Notes: generated from the letters alone by a model not told the origin. Shown: positions 1-7,137, numbered from the stretch's first letter. The stretch is 21,917 bases of DNA from Gracilimonas halophila (GCF_042684365.1 NZ_JBHULI010000007.1:1-21917); one strand, 5' to 3'. Program-made: numbers and translations.

Positions 1-1
1 G

Positions 2-1255
2 ATGGCCGGTGTTGGGGTGGAATATGGGTTTAAGGAGTTATTTTTTGCCCGGGCGGGTTATTACCATGAAGATCCGGCCAATGGTGACCGGCAGTTTGTG
101 AGTTTAGGGGCCGGTGTACAGCTGGCGGGTATCACCGTGGACATGAGCTACCTGTCGGCGGCGGCCGGCAACCCGGTAGATGGCACGCTGCGGTTCTCGG
201 TGAGCTATAATTTTAGGGGGACAGACCGGCCGGTGAGCCTGCCAAGGCGGGTTCCAAGAGGGCTGGCCGGCAACCGGAAGCCCCTTGATATGGAGGGGGC
301 TATGGGTGAGCAAGCTTCTAAGAATATACCCTCATCGGCGGACAGCGCGGCTGCCGGTGATGAGCCCCCTCTTGCCGCCGCCGAGCCGGTTACGCCAGAC
401 AGTGCTGCCGCCGATACAGCCGGGCAGATAAAGGCCGGAGAAACCCCTGATGAAGAAGGAGTACCTGTGGCCGGCGATGCACAGATGCTGGATGGTGTGG
501 CATCGATAAATGTTGACCTATCGGGGTTCCCGACGATGTCATCACAGCTGAGCCAGAGGCAGAAGGAGGCCATTGCCCGGGCGGTGATCCTGCTGCAAAA
601 GCGCCCCGGAGCGAGCGTGCATATTGGCGGGCATACCGATGCCCGGGGCAGCCAGGCGCTGAACCAGATGCTCTCGGAGGCCAGAGCACGGGCTATATAC
701 CTGGAGATGCTAAGTTATGGGGTGCTGGACTGGTCGCGATTGAGTATACAGGGGTATGGGGCAAGCCAGCCGCTGCAGGCCGGGGAGTCGGCGGCTGCCT
801 TTCGGGCTAACCGGCGGGGTGAGCTGAGCCTGCCGGCGGCTGAAGGGAAGAGCCTGTGGGCGGGCGAGCAGCCCCCTGAGGAGGTGATTGAGCTAAGAGC
901 GATGGATGGGTTGCCGGTGAACGGCGGGCAGGAATTTGCCTTTACCTGGCTGGAGTTAGCCCCAACGGGGCAGGCGCAGCAGTGGCTGGCGTCGGTAGCC
1001 GAGTATATGGCGGCCAACCCGCAGCAGACCCTGAAACTGGCTCATGTGGTAAATTATCGTGAAGGTAGTGCCGCCTTTATGCGGGAGCTGGAGAAGGCGC
1101 GCGGGGAGCTGATCAAGGATCTGCTGATACGCCTGGGTGTGGCACATGAGCGAATCGAGGTGCTGAAGGCAGAGGATGCCTTTTGGGTGGAGCATGTAAG
1201 CCGCCTGCCGCTGGAAGAAAATACCGAGAAAACCTGGTTGTTCATTACTAAGTGA
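2..1255 (+). CDS. PorV-like barrel end fused to tandem OmpA-like domains (5' partial)
   Basis: The gene enters the window at its left edge, so the ATG at 2 is probably internal. Residues 1-71 read like the last strands of a PorV-type T9SS outer-membrane barrel: a GVEYGF start, an ARAGYYHEDP strand, LGAGVQL, and a closing GTLRFSVSYNF. An Ala/Pro-rich linker follows (about 72-160). An OmpA-like peptidoglycan-binding domain spans about 165-280, with GHTDARG at 210-216, the LSEARARA helix and NRRGEL; the expected Asp and Arg ligands are present. Residues about 300-417 resemble a second OmpA-like fold (WLASVAEYMA, KARGELIKDLL, GVAHERIEVL) that lacks GHTD. PorV proteins shuttle or anchor T9SS cargo at the outer membrane, and OmpA domains hold barrels to the cell wall. 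The fusion is unusual. The OmpA call is very secure and the PorV call fairly secure; SprF/PorP-type is an alternative. Confidence 0.85.
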   Translation: MAGVGVEYGFKELFFARAGYYHEDPANGDRQFVSLGAGVQLAGITVDMSYLSAAAGNPVDGTLRFSVSYNFRGTDRPVSLPRRVPRGLAGNRKPLDMEGAMGEQASKNIPSSADSAAAGDEPPLAAAEPVTPDSAAADTAGQIKAGETPDEEGVPVAGDAQMLDGVASINVDLSGFPTMSSQLSQRQKEAIARAVILLQKRPGASVHIGGHTDARGSQALNQMLSEARARAIYLEMLSYGVLDWSRLSIQGYGASQPLQAGESAAAFRANRRGELSLPAAEGKSLWAGEQPPEEVIELRAMDGLPVNGGQEFAFTWLELAPTGQAQQWLASVAEYMAANPQQTLKLAHVVNYREGSAAFMRELEKARGELIKDLLIRLGVAHERIEVLKAEDAFWVEHVSRLPLEENTEKTWLFITK

Positions 1256-1265
1256 GAGGCCAAGT

Positions 1266-1297
1266 CTGGCCGGGGGTAGCCCCCGCCGGCCGGCCAG
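1266..1297 (+). terminator. GC-rich hairpin after the PorV-OmpA gene
   Basis: Eleven bases after the TGA stop, CTGGCC (1266-1271) pairs with GGCCAG (1292-1297). Inside it GGGGG (1272-1276) pairs with CCCCC (1280-1284) across a three-base loop, leaving GCCGGCC unpaired on the 3' side. The position fits a 3'-end structure. No T-run follows, so this is either a weak terminator or an mRNA-stabilising hairpin. Confidence 0.35.
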
Positions 1298-1515
1298 GTT
1301 GAGGGGCAGCTCGTAGCACAACGGTATGATACGGGCCCGTAGATTAGGATGTTTAGGCTATACTCCCTGAGAATAACACTGGGCTTAAACGATAAGGGGG
1401 GGAGTGTGGTATCAAGCTCCAGAAAATTTTTACAGTGTCTATTAAACATGTTGTTTTCTTGTGAGCTGATACAAATAGTAGAGCTATTATCTATTTTGAA
1501 TAGTAAAATACTTCC
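1298..1515. other. Convergent spacer, no gene seen
   Basis: This stretch separates the rightward PorV-OmpA gene from the leftward DUF2231 gene. A 73-codon rightward frame crosses it and runs into the 3' end of the DUF2231 gene, but it shows no family-like sequence. A weak AATAG/CTATT hairpin at 1474-1488 is the only structure near the 3' end of the leftward operon. I see no tRNA or other RNA gene. Confidence 0.5.
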
Positions 1516-2022
1516 TTATTCAAATTCAGTACAACCTACAGTGGGTTCATACACCCCGGCTCCCTGCTGATAAACGAGACTGGCCCCAAGATGTGCGGTA
1601 TAGCCAAGATAAATGCTACCGGCAACCAGAAAAATAACGACCACCCATTCTTTGATATGATGATTCAGAAGTGCCAGTGTTTTCCATGGAATAAAACTTA
1701 TTAGGTCAAGTAGTGTTGCTAAAGTAAATATATATGCCAGGGTGAACGCTGCATGTTCATGAGCTTCCAGCACGGTGGGGTCACAAAGGTCATGTACAAC
1801 AATTGCATCAGCCAGTGTGCCGGTGTAGATGGCAATCCAGGCCATAATAACGCCAGTGTATAGGGATAGCCTGCTGGTATTTTTAAGAAAAGTTCGTTTG
1901 TTTTTGGCGAACAAATAAGAGATTAATCTTAAAATGGTGGCACCCAGAAGCAGCACAATAGGAAAATGTACTACCATTGGGTGCCACAGTTCAGTTCGCC
2001 ATATATCAGGAAGCTCTCCCAT
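1516..2022 (-). CDS. DUF2231-type four-helix membrane protein
   Basis: The 168-residue product has four hydrophobic helices at about residues 16-38, 53-70, 92-112 and 121-141. It carries the HPMVVHFP opening (His14, His19) and the closing LGASLVYQQGAGV motif seen in DUF2231 (COG4244-like) inner-membrane proteins. Further histidines stand at about 77, 88 and 90 (AHEHAAF). Paired membrane histidines of this sort could bind a metal or heme, but that is inference and the family has no settled reaction. The start is fixed by overlap with the upstream gene: TAA of the lipoprotein and this ATG share one base (TAATG), so translation is probably coupled. It is the second gene of a leftward pair and ends in TAA at 1516-1518. 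Length is normal for the family. Confidence 0.85.
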   Translation of the reverse strand: MGELPDIWRTELWHPMVVHFPIVLLLGATILRLISYLFAKNKRTFLKNTSRLSLYTGVIMAWIAIYTGTLADAIVVHDLCDPTVLEAHEHAAFTLAYIFTLATLLDLISFIPWKTLALLNHHIKEWVVVIFLVAGSIYLGYTAHLGASLVYQQGAGVYEPTVGCTEFE

Positions 2023-2339
2023 TAATTGAGGAGAACTACACTGACAGGATCTAACCGTTTTCCTGTTTTTTCAACTGTGACTTCAACGGAATCATCAACC
2101 TGTATAGCTGTAAAAGGGACGGCTTCGCCATCAAGAGTTAGTGTAGTTTCGTCGGTGAAGTATAACTCAATAGTCTCACCACTATCCAGGTTTACATAGA
2201 TTTCAGTTTCAGAAGCATTTACCTCAGTTATAGTACCTGAGTAGGTTCCTGATTCTACAACGGCTGTTTCTCCGCCGCATGCGGTAAAAACCAGTATAAA
2301 TATGCTTAAAATTGCGGTTAACTTAGTTTTCTGTCTCAT
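2022..2339 (-). CDS. Small lipoprotein with DUF5666-like beta domain
   Basis: The 105-residue product has a type II signal peptide: MRQKTK, a hydrophobic run, then the lipobox FTAC with Cys21 as the predicted lipidated residue, followed by GGE. The mature part (about 30-105) is all beta strands with the pattern SGTITEVNASETEIYVNL, a threonine-rich turn, then VDDSVEVTVEKTG and a closing VSVVLLN. This resembles the small OB-like barrel of DUF5666-type proteins; the match is by pattern only. It is the first gene of the leftward pair and overlaps the DUF2231 gene by one base, so the two probably act together at the envelope. No enzyme motif is visible. Confidence 0.8.
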   Translation of the reverse strand: MRQKTKLTAILSIFILVFTACGGETAVVESGTYSGTITEVNASETEIYVNLDSGETIELYFTDETTLTLDGEAVPFTAIQVDDSVEVTVEKTGKRLDPVSVVLLN

Positions 2340-2375
2340 AGTTTTTGAATATTAATATTATGCTAGTAAAAGCAT

Positions 2376-2402
2376 TGCAACAAATACCTGTTGCATTTTT
2401 TT
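2376..2402. promoter_or_regulatory. Perfect 7-bp inverted repeat upstream of the lipoprotein gene
   Basis: TGCAACA (2376-2382) and TGTTGCA (2389-2395) form a perfect inverted repeat with a six-base spacer, about 37-56 bases upstream of the leftward lipoprotein ATG. Seven Ts follow on the + strand (2396-2402). It may be an operator for the leftward operon, or an intrinsic terminator stopping rightward transcription into the spacer. The sequence does not decide between them. Confidence 0.35.
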
Positions 2403-3331
2403 GAATGTTAAATATATGATAAAAAATATTTAATGAATGTAATGGTTCCAATAATTTTTTTAGTTAGAGAAAAAAGTGATGCTATGATCATACTATCTTA
2501 AAACAAAGATATAAGTATTTGACGGTAATTGGAGCAATGGGCTATTCTAACAAAGTTTACATAGTTAGGAATAGGGCAAGGGAGTTGTTTTAGTGTGATA
2601 AATCATATAGTGCACCCGCCTCCGTTTCTGCCGGTTTCTTCAGAAAATTATGATGATGAAGTAAGCCAGTGTATGTGTTAATTAATTCATAAAACTGTTA
2701 TAGAAATATACCTTCAACTCGCTGTTAACTCCACAGCTTGTACAGAGTACGGGGACTTGTAGAGAAGGAAATAGGGGCCATATGGTGGCATTGATGTCTA
2801 TCAAAAGGTTGCCACAAAAACGTGCCTGCAAAATGCACGAAAAAGCGATTTGCATTTCTAAAATTTGTTAATGTGGCTAATCGCTTATTGTAGATGTATT
2901 GTTAGACTGATTTAAAGAATATGCCATAGACATATAGTGGTACTTTTGATAATCATTAATAGTGAAAAAATATAAGTAAGCGGATAAAAATAAATTGCTG
3001 AGCCTGCGTTGCCGGAATGGGAATAATTAGAGCTGGGAAAATGGGGTGTCGCTAATTTGTTACACAGTAATAAGCCTACGTGAAGCTGGGGAAGGTTACT
3101 TATTTACTGTGAATAAGAGAAAACTGTTAATAATACTGATTTATTGACTACAAAATGAGCTGTGTTTGGTTTAACCCACACCTAAATTCATTAGGTTTAT
3201 TTTTAATAAAAATACCTAAAAAACAAAAATAGAATAGTGTTTTAAAGGGTGCATAAATAGATACTTATTGTACATAAAAAACATCACAGATACGGAAAGT
3301 TGTGATAAAAGTAAGACAGATCATAACAAAC
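2403..3331. other. A/T-rich spacer without a convincing gene
   Basis: This 0.9-kb stretch lies between divergent genes and must hold the promoter of the GLUG gene. No frame longer than about 60 codons shows family-like sequence. It has scattered A/T-rich inverted repeats, including the hairpin at 3180-3196 (ACCTAA/TTAGGT) followed by a T-rich run, which competes with a second ACCTAA at 3214-3219. I see no RNA gene, IS end or CRISPR repeat. Confidence 0.5.
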
Positions 3332-5086
3332 ATGAATATGTATTTTATAAAACAGTTACATAGAAAAATATCAGGCATAAGTAAACTTGCCAACAACCTT
3401 ATTTTGTTGTTAGTGGCTATAGTATGTTCTATGGTACCTGCGTGGGCATTTTCCCTGCCATATACCTCACAAGCTATGGCCGATTTCAAGACTTTGAGCC
3501 CTTTAACAGAAATTGGTTCGGATTTTGCCGGTGAGAGGGATAATGGAACCAACGAAAACTGGACAATAAAAGATATTGATAGTGGTGCTATGACAACCGC
3601 TTCCCTTACTGGCTCTAATTATTCTGTGCCAGAACCCAAGGCAGAAGAAAATGCCACATCCGCCATTAATGAATCGCTATACGCCGGCGGCAGCGGTACG
3701 GAGGCGGATCCGTATCAAATTGAAACCTGGGAGCACCTGCATAATGTGCGAAGCAATCTGAACGCACATTTTAAAATGAATAATGACCTTGATGAAAATT
3801 CAATTGGTTATCGTAACTACGTTGATACCTCAACTGCAAGCTGGACGTTTGGAAGCGGGTGGGAGCCGATTTTCGGTTTTAACGGCTATTTTAACGGAAA
3901 TCACAAAATAATTAAAGGACTTAAAATAGAAAGTGATACAAACCTTGAAATCGGTTTATTTGGGACTACAGGAACAAACGCAATCATAGCTAATATAGCA
4001 TTATTAGACGTAACTATTGATGGCCATCGAGTTGGTGGTTTAGTTGGTGAAAACAGTGGTACTATTAATTCATCTTATATAAATGGTTTTTTGTGGGGCA
4101 AAGTCTATGTAGGTGGTCTAGTAGGAAGTAATTTTGGTAACATAAGCAATTCCATGGTAATCGGTATAGTAGGCCATGCATATGAGGCACAAGATGCAGG
4201 AGGTTTGGTTGGATATAATTCTGGTCGTATTGCTTACTCGTTGGTGTCTGTATCTATGACTACTTATAGTACCATGGCAGAAGGTCAGATAGGAGTGTTA
4301 GTTGGTTATACAGGTGGTACCAATGGCGAAGTAATAAGTAGTTTCTGGGACAGTGATAAAACCTCTGTGGAAGTAAGCAGCGGGGGCACCGCTAAAACAA
4401 CAGCAGAACTAAAGAAATTAAGCACTTATACCGATGCCGGCTGGGATTTTACAGAGGAAACAGGTGTGTGGGCAATTGAACAGGGTAATCGAAGTTCTTA
4501 CCCATATCTAAAGTCTTTTGTATATGATCAAGCCGGGACTGTACCTGAGGTAAATCCCATACCCGGCCTAACCGAACCATTATACGCCGGCGGCAGCGGT
4601 ACGGAGGCGGATCCTTTCCAGATCGAAACCTGGGAGCACCTATATAACGTGCGTGAAAACCTGGATGCCTATTTTGTACTGAACAACGTCCTGGATGAGA
4701 CGACTGAAGGCTACGCGACCTACGTCAAAGACGGCGAGACCCTGGCCAATGACGGCAAGGGGTGGGAGCCTATTGGAAGCGGAGAACAACCCTTCAATGG
4801 TACATTTGAAGGGAATGGGAAAGTAATATCTGGGCTTAATATAAAACGTGATACTGAAGATAATATCGGTCTTTTTGCTTCTATTGGTGGCGTTGGAATT
4901 ATTAAGAGTATAGGTATTGATCAGTTCATTATTAGTGGTAGAAACAATGTTGGAGGTATAGCCTCTTACAATGATGGTATAATTGCTAATTCATATGCTA
5001 TTGGTTCAGTAAGTGGTAATGATTATGTAGGCGGGCTGGTCGGTTTTAATAATTATGGTATCGACGGTTCTTTTAGCAGTGGTTAA
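3332..5086 (+). CDS. GLUG-motif repeat surface protein, N-terminal part, ends at premature TAA
   Basis: The product starts with a long signal peptide: basic KQLHRK, hydrophobic LILLLVAIVCSMV, cleavage after AWA. I chose the ATG at 3332; GTG at 3302 and ATG at 3338 are also in frame and none has a clear ribosome site. GLUG motifs follow, such as VGGLVGENSG, VGGLVGSNFG, AGGLVGYNSG and VGGIASYNDG, each leading to an NSY-type turn. Module joints contain SFWDSD, a TAELKKLSTYTDAGWDF stretch and PYL, then VNPIPGL and YAGGSGTEADPFQIETWEHL. GLUG proteins are extracellular repeat proteins, often adhesins, that form a beta-solenoid. The frame stops at TAA 5084-5086 between two GLUG repeats, and the same protein pattern continues after it. 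The piece alone lacks a sorting domain, so it could be released or degraded. Confidence 0.8.
   Translation: MNMYFIKQLHRKISGISKLANNLILLLVAIVCSMVPAWAFSLPYTSQAMADFKTLSPLTEIGSDFAGERDNGTNENWTIKDIDSGAMTTASLTGSNYSVPEPKAEENATSAINESLYAGGSGTEADPYQIETWEHLHNVRSNLNAHFKMNNDLDENSIGYRNYVDTSTASWTFGSGWEPIFGFNGYFNGNHKIIKGLKIESDTNLEIGLFGTTGTNAIIANIALLDVTIDGHRVGGLVGENSGTINSSYINGFLWGKVYVGGLVGSNFGNISNSMVIGIVGHAYEAQDAGGLVGYNSGRIAYSLVSVSMTTYSTMAEGQIGVLVGYTGGTNGEVISSFWDSDKTSVEVSSGGTAKTTAELKKLSTYTDAGWDFTEETGVWAIEQGNRSSYPYLKSFVYDQAGTVPEVNPIPGLTEPLYAGGSGTEADPFQIETWEHLYNVRENLDAYFVLNNVLDETTEGYATYVKDGETLANDGKGWEPIGSGEQPFNGTFEGNGKVISGLNIKRDTEDNIGLFASIGGVGIIKSIGIDQFIISGRNNVGGIASYNDGIIANSYAIGSVSGNDYVGGLVGFNNYGIDGSFSSG
4583..4776 (+). 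repeat. GC-rich GLUG module cassette, copy 2
   Basis: This stretch encodes YAGGSGTEADPFQIETWEHL, then NVRENLDAY, then ETTEGYATYVKDGE and NDGKGWEPIG. It matches 5579-5772 at a constant offset of 996 bases with only about ten differences. A shorter, diverged first copy starts at 3677. The cassette is G/C-rich, while the GLUG repeats on both sides are A/T-rich. Confidence 0.85.
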
Positions 5087-6142
5087 GTGAATGGCAATGA
5101 CTATGTAGGTGGGCTGGTTGGTTCTTCTTATTTTGATGCAATAATAACCTCATCATACACGAGCGTTTCTGTGATTGGAGGTAGTTACGTAGGTGGATTA
5201 GTTGGTTTTAAGCAAGGAACAATAACTGATTCATATTCTATTGGCTCTGTTTCTGGATCCGATAATACTGTCGGTGGGTTTATTGGGGGTATTGAAAACA
5301 GCAACGTGAGTAATAGCTTTTGGGCAATAGAAACTTCCGGGCAAAGCACAAGTGCCGGTGGAACCGGTAAAACCTCGGCCGAACTCAAAAGTTTAAGTAC
5401 CTTCACCGATGCCGGCTGGGATGTTGCCGGAGAGACGGCCAATGGAACAGACGATATCTGGACGATCAAAGAATCAGGCAGCGGCTATATCTCGTATCCT
5501 TATTTGACGTCTATTAGCTATGACACGCCTGGCGCAGATCCGGCGGTGAATCCGATTCCGGGCTTAGTGGAATCGCCCTACGCCGGTGGCAGCGGTACGG
5601 AGGCGGATCCTTTCCAGATCGAAACCTGGGAGCACCTGCATAACGTGCGTGAAAACCTGGATGCTCACTTTGTACTGAACAACGACCTGGATGAGACGAC
5701 TGAAGGCTACGCGACCTACGTGAAAGACGGCGAGACCCTGGCCAATGACGGCAAGGGGTGGGAGCCGATTGGCACCAAAGGTACAGAATTTACGGGGGCC
5801 TTTAATGGTGGCGGCCATATCATTTCCGGGCTGCATATCCAGCGTTCGGCCACTGATTATGTAGGGCTATTTGGGGCCACGGGGTTTGCCACGATCGAAG
5901 ATCTGGGGCTGGTGAATGTTGATATTACCGGGGCAGATAAGGTGGGAAGTATTGCAGGTAGTCTTAGCGGCCCGCTAAAAAACTCCTATGCAACTGGGGC
6001 TGTATCAGGCAAAACAAATGTTGGCGGCCTGGCGGGAGAGCTTTATGGGTATATGGAAAACGTGTACAGTCTGGTAGATGTGTCCGGAGATAGCTATGTA
6101 GGCGGGCTGGTCGGGGTCGGTAGATCCGAAGCAGTTGTTTGA
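5087..6142 (+). CDS. GLUG-repeat protein, continuation after in-frame stop (fragment)
   Basis: This frame is in phase with the preceding GLUG frame and begins directly after its TAA; the GTG at 5087 is probably not a real start. It holds GLUG repeats (NDYVGGLVG, SYVGGLVGFKQG, VGGFIGGIEN), a standard module end with SFWAIETSGQSTSAGGTGK, then AGWDVAGE and SYPYL, then VNPIPGL and the third YAGGSGTEADPFQIETWEHL cassette. It ends with more GLUG repeats (VGSIAGSLSG, VGGLAGELYG, YVGGLVGVG). The frame then stops within about eight codons of the last motif, where it meets a different protein piece in another frame. It has no signal peptide of its own and would be made only by stop readthrough or re-initiation. 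Confidence 0.7.
   Translation: MNGNDYVGGLVGSSYFDAIITSSYTSVSVIGGSYVGGLVGFKQGTITDSYSIGSVSGSDNTVGGFIGGIENSNVSNSFWAIETSGQSTSAGGTGKTSAELKSLSTFTDAGWDVAGETANGTDDIWTIKESGSGYISYPYLTSISYDTPGADPAVNPIPGLVESPYAGGSGTEADPFQIETWEHLHNVRENLDAHFVLNNDLDETTEGYATYVKDGETLANDGKGWEPIGTKGTEFTGAFNGGGHIISGLHIQRSATDYVGLFGATGFATIEDLGLVNVDITGADKVGSIAGSLSGPLKNSYATGAVSGKTNVGGLAGELYGYMENVYSLVDVSGDSYVGGLVGVGRSEAVV
5579..5772 (+). repeat. GC-rich GLUG module cassette, copy 3
   Basis: This is the near-identical partner of 4583-4776 (offset 996 bases, no gaps seen). Matching third-codon positions indicate recent duplication or gene conversion rather than protein-level constraint alone. Beyond its 3' end the two copies diverge at once (SGEQPFNGTF versus TKGTEFTGAF). 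Confidence 0.85.
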
Positions 6143-6323
6143 GGGGGAATATGGCACGCAGTGGCGCCTTGTGTGGGATAACGGGGAGGATGCGAATTAT
6201 TTTGAGGAATACAATGCGCAGACCAATCCGTATGGATTGGAGCCGGGGAAGGCCTATTGGGCCTTAAGCCGGGAAGATGTGCCCATTACCCGAACGGCAG
6301 CATGTGCGCTTAGAGGTATATGA
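6123..6323 (+). pseudogene. Fragment of a T9SS cargo protein (domain before the sorting signal)
   Basis: This reading frame has no plausible start codon of its own; it opens at about 6123 with DPKQLFEGEYG, then WRLVWDNG, YFEEYNAQTNPYGLEPG and KAYWALSRED. The WRL-x-WD ... PG-x-AYWA pattern is known from T9SS-exported proteins of this bacterial group, where it usually stands shortly before the C-terminal sorting domain. It is out of frame with the GLUG repeats before it and with the sorting domain after it, and it ends at TGA 6321-6323. It is much richer in G+C than the central GLUG repeats, so it probably came from another gene by recombination or deletion. As it stands it is unlikely to be translated. 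Confidence 0.6.
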
Positions 6324-6483
6324 TGTGCTTGGCCGGCGGGTGCAGGTGCTGGTGGATGAGGAGCAGCCGGCCGGGTATTACACCTTCCAGTTTGATGCCG
6401 GCCGTTTAGCCAGCGGGGTGTACCTATACCGCATGCAAACCGGCGGGACGGTTAAAACCGGGCGCATGACCCTGGTTAAGTAG
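6277..6483 (+). CDS. T9SS type A sorting domain, orphan C-terminal piece
   Basis: From LPERQHVRLEVYDVLGRR to YLYRMQTGG and the terminal GRMTLVK, this is a textbook T9SS C-terminal sorting domain (about 60 residues) with the usual FDAGRLASGVYLYR core. The domain directs export through the T9SS pore and is cut off or attached to LPS at the surface. The PNPFNP-type opening strand normally found before LPE is missing, and the domain sits in a third frame relative to the pieces before it. ATG 6277 is in frame, but a free sorting domain without a signal peptide cannot reach the outer membrane. It is therefore most likely the stranded 3' end of the broken upstream gene. TAG stop at 6481-6483. Confidence 0.75.
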   Translation: MCPLPERQHVRLEVYDVLGRRVQVLVDEEQPAGYYTFQFDAGRLASGVYLYRMQTGGTVKTGRMTLVK

Positions 6484-6526
6484 AACAGACAACAAAGCAA
6501 GAACCCGATATAAACAGGACAAGCAA

Positions 6527-6997
6527 ATGTATGTAGAATCAACGATAACGGTAAGCAAGAGTTCCCGCTGGCTCATGGGGATGTGGATCGGCCTCATGGT
6601 GCTGCTGATGACAAAGCCGGCGGCGGCGCAACATAGCCAGATCCCGTCGGTTGTGGTTATTAACGCCCAGAAACAGCAGGATTTAACCCTGCCCATGGAG
6701 GTAGAACCGGCTGTGAATTCCCTGCCAGAGGCAGGAAGCTCTATATACATGCGGCCGGTGCAGCCCTTAGCGGCCCCAGGCCCAGTCTCAGGCACGGCAT
6801 GGGCCATCGAGCAGTGGAGGCGGCCAAGCCGGAGCCAGCGCTTTGTGGAGGCGATCAAAGAGAATAAATATCTGGCTATAGGGGCGGGTGTACTCACGGT
6901 GAGTGTGGTGGCCATTCTGGCCTCAGGCAGCGGAGGCGGTACGCCAGAGCCCGGCATCACCCCCTTGCCCATGCCGGCGGGGCGTCCCGGATCGTAA
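6527..6997 (+). CDS. Small secreted or membrane-anchored protein of unknown function
   Basis: The 156-residue product is not recognised. The ATG at 6527 is supported by AGGA at 6516-6519, seven bases upstream. Residues about 14-36 form a signal peptide (SSRWLMGMWIGLMVLLM, then KPAAAQ), with likely cleavage at AAAQ. A Pro/Val-rich middle follows, then a basic stretch (RRPSRSQRFVEAIKENK), a hydrophobic helix (YLAIGAGVLTVSVVAILA) and a Gly/Pro-rich tail. The helix near the C-terminus would anchor it in the inner membrane with a large periplasmic part. It begins 43 bases after the sorting-domain stop and has the same G/C-rich codon use, so the two may have travelled together. A longer leftward frame covers the same bases but lacks a ribosome site and family-like sequence. 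Confidence 0.65.
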   Translation: MYVESTITVSKSSRWLMGMWIGLMVLLMTKPAAAQHSQIPSVVVINAQKQQDLTLPMEVEPAVNSLPEAGSSIYMRPVQPLAAPGPVSGTAWAIEQWRRPSRSQRFVEAIKENKYLAIGAGVLTVSVVAILASGSGGGTPEPGITPLPMPAGRPGS

Positions 6998-7137
6998 TGG
7001 CTCAGGCTGTTTAAAACAGTGTCATTTTGTTTAATAACATGACATACCATACCTGTTGATTGTAAAATTTATTGATTTTATCTCATATAGAAGTTGTTAG
7101 CTATAAATAGCTATACGTAGTAGTAGGATACAAAAGC

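Larger units (their letters stand above)
3332..6483 (+). pseudogene. Broken T9SS-exported GLUG-repeat surface protein (whole locus)
   Basis: Read as one gene, this encoded a secreted repeat protein: signal peptide, about three GLUG modules of roughly 330 residues, a WRLVWDNG-type domain and a T9SS sorting domain. It is broken in three places. An in-frame TAA stands at 5084-5086, with the same frame continuing open for 1,056 bases. At about 6115-6122 the GLUG frame runs out into a different protein piece in another frame. At about 6284-6296 that piece runs out of frame into the sorting domain. Frame order by position modulo 3 is 2, 2, 0, 1. The individual pieces are listed separately. Sequencing error could explain one break; three breaks plus two cassette joints favour a decayed mosaic gene. 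Confidence 0.7.

Noticed and set aside
1305..1380. tRNA-like opening (D-arm-like bases around AGCACAACGGTATGATAC)
   Set aside because: No matching anticodon stem, no T-arm consensus and no closing acceptor stem could be drawn.
1349..1570. 73-codon rightward frame
   Set aside because: It overlaps the 3' end of the well-supported DUF2231 gene on the other strand and shows no family-like sequence.
4020..6120. Regularly spaced repeats suggesting a CRISPR array
   Set aside because: The repeats are coding GLUG motifs that vary at DNA level and stay in frame; there are no identical repeats with unique spacers.
6424..7050. 208-codon leftward frame
   Set aside because: It lies antisense to the sorting domain and the small secreted-protein gene. 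The rightward genes have a ribosome site, a signal peptide and a clear domain; the leftward frame has none.
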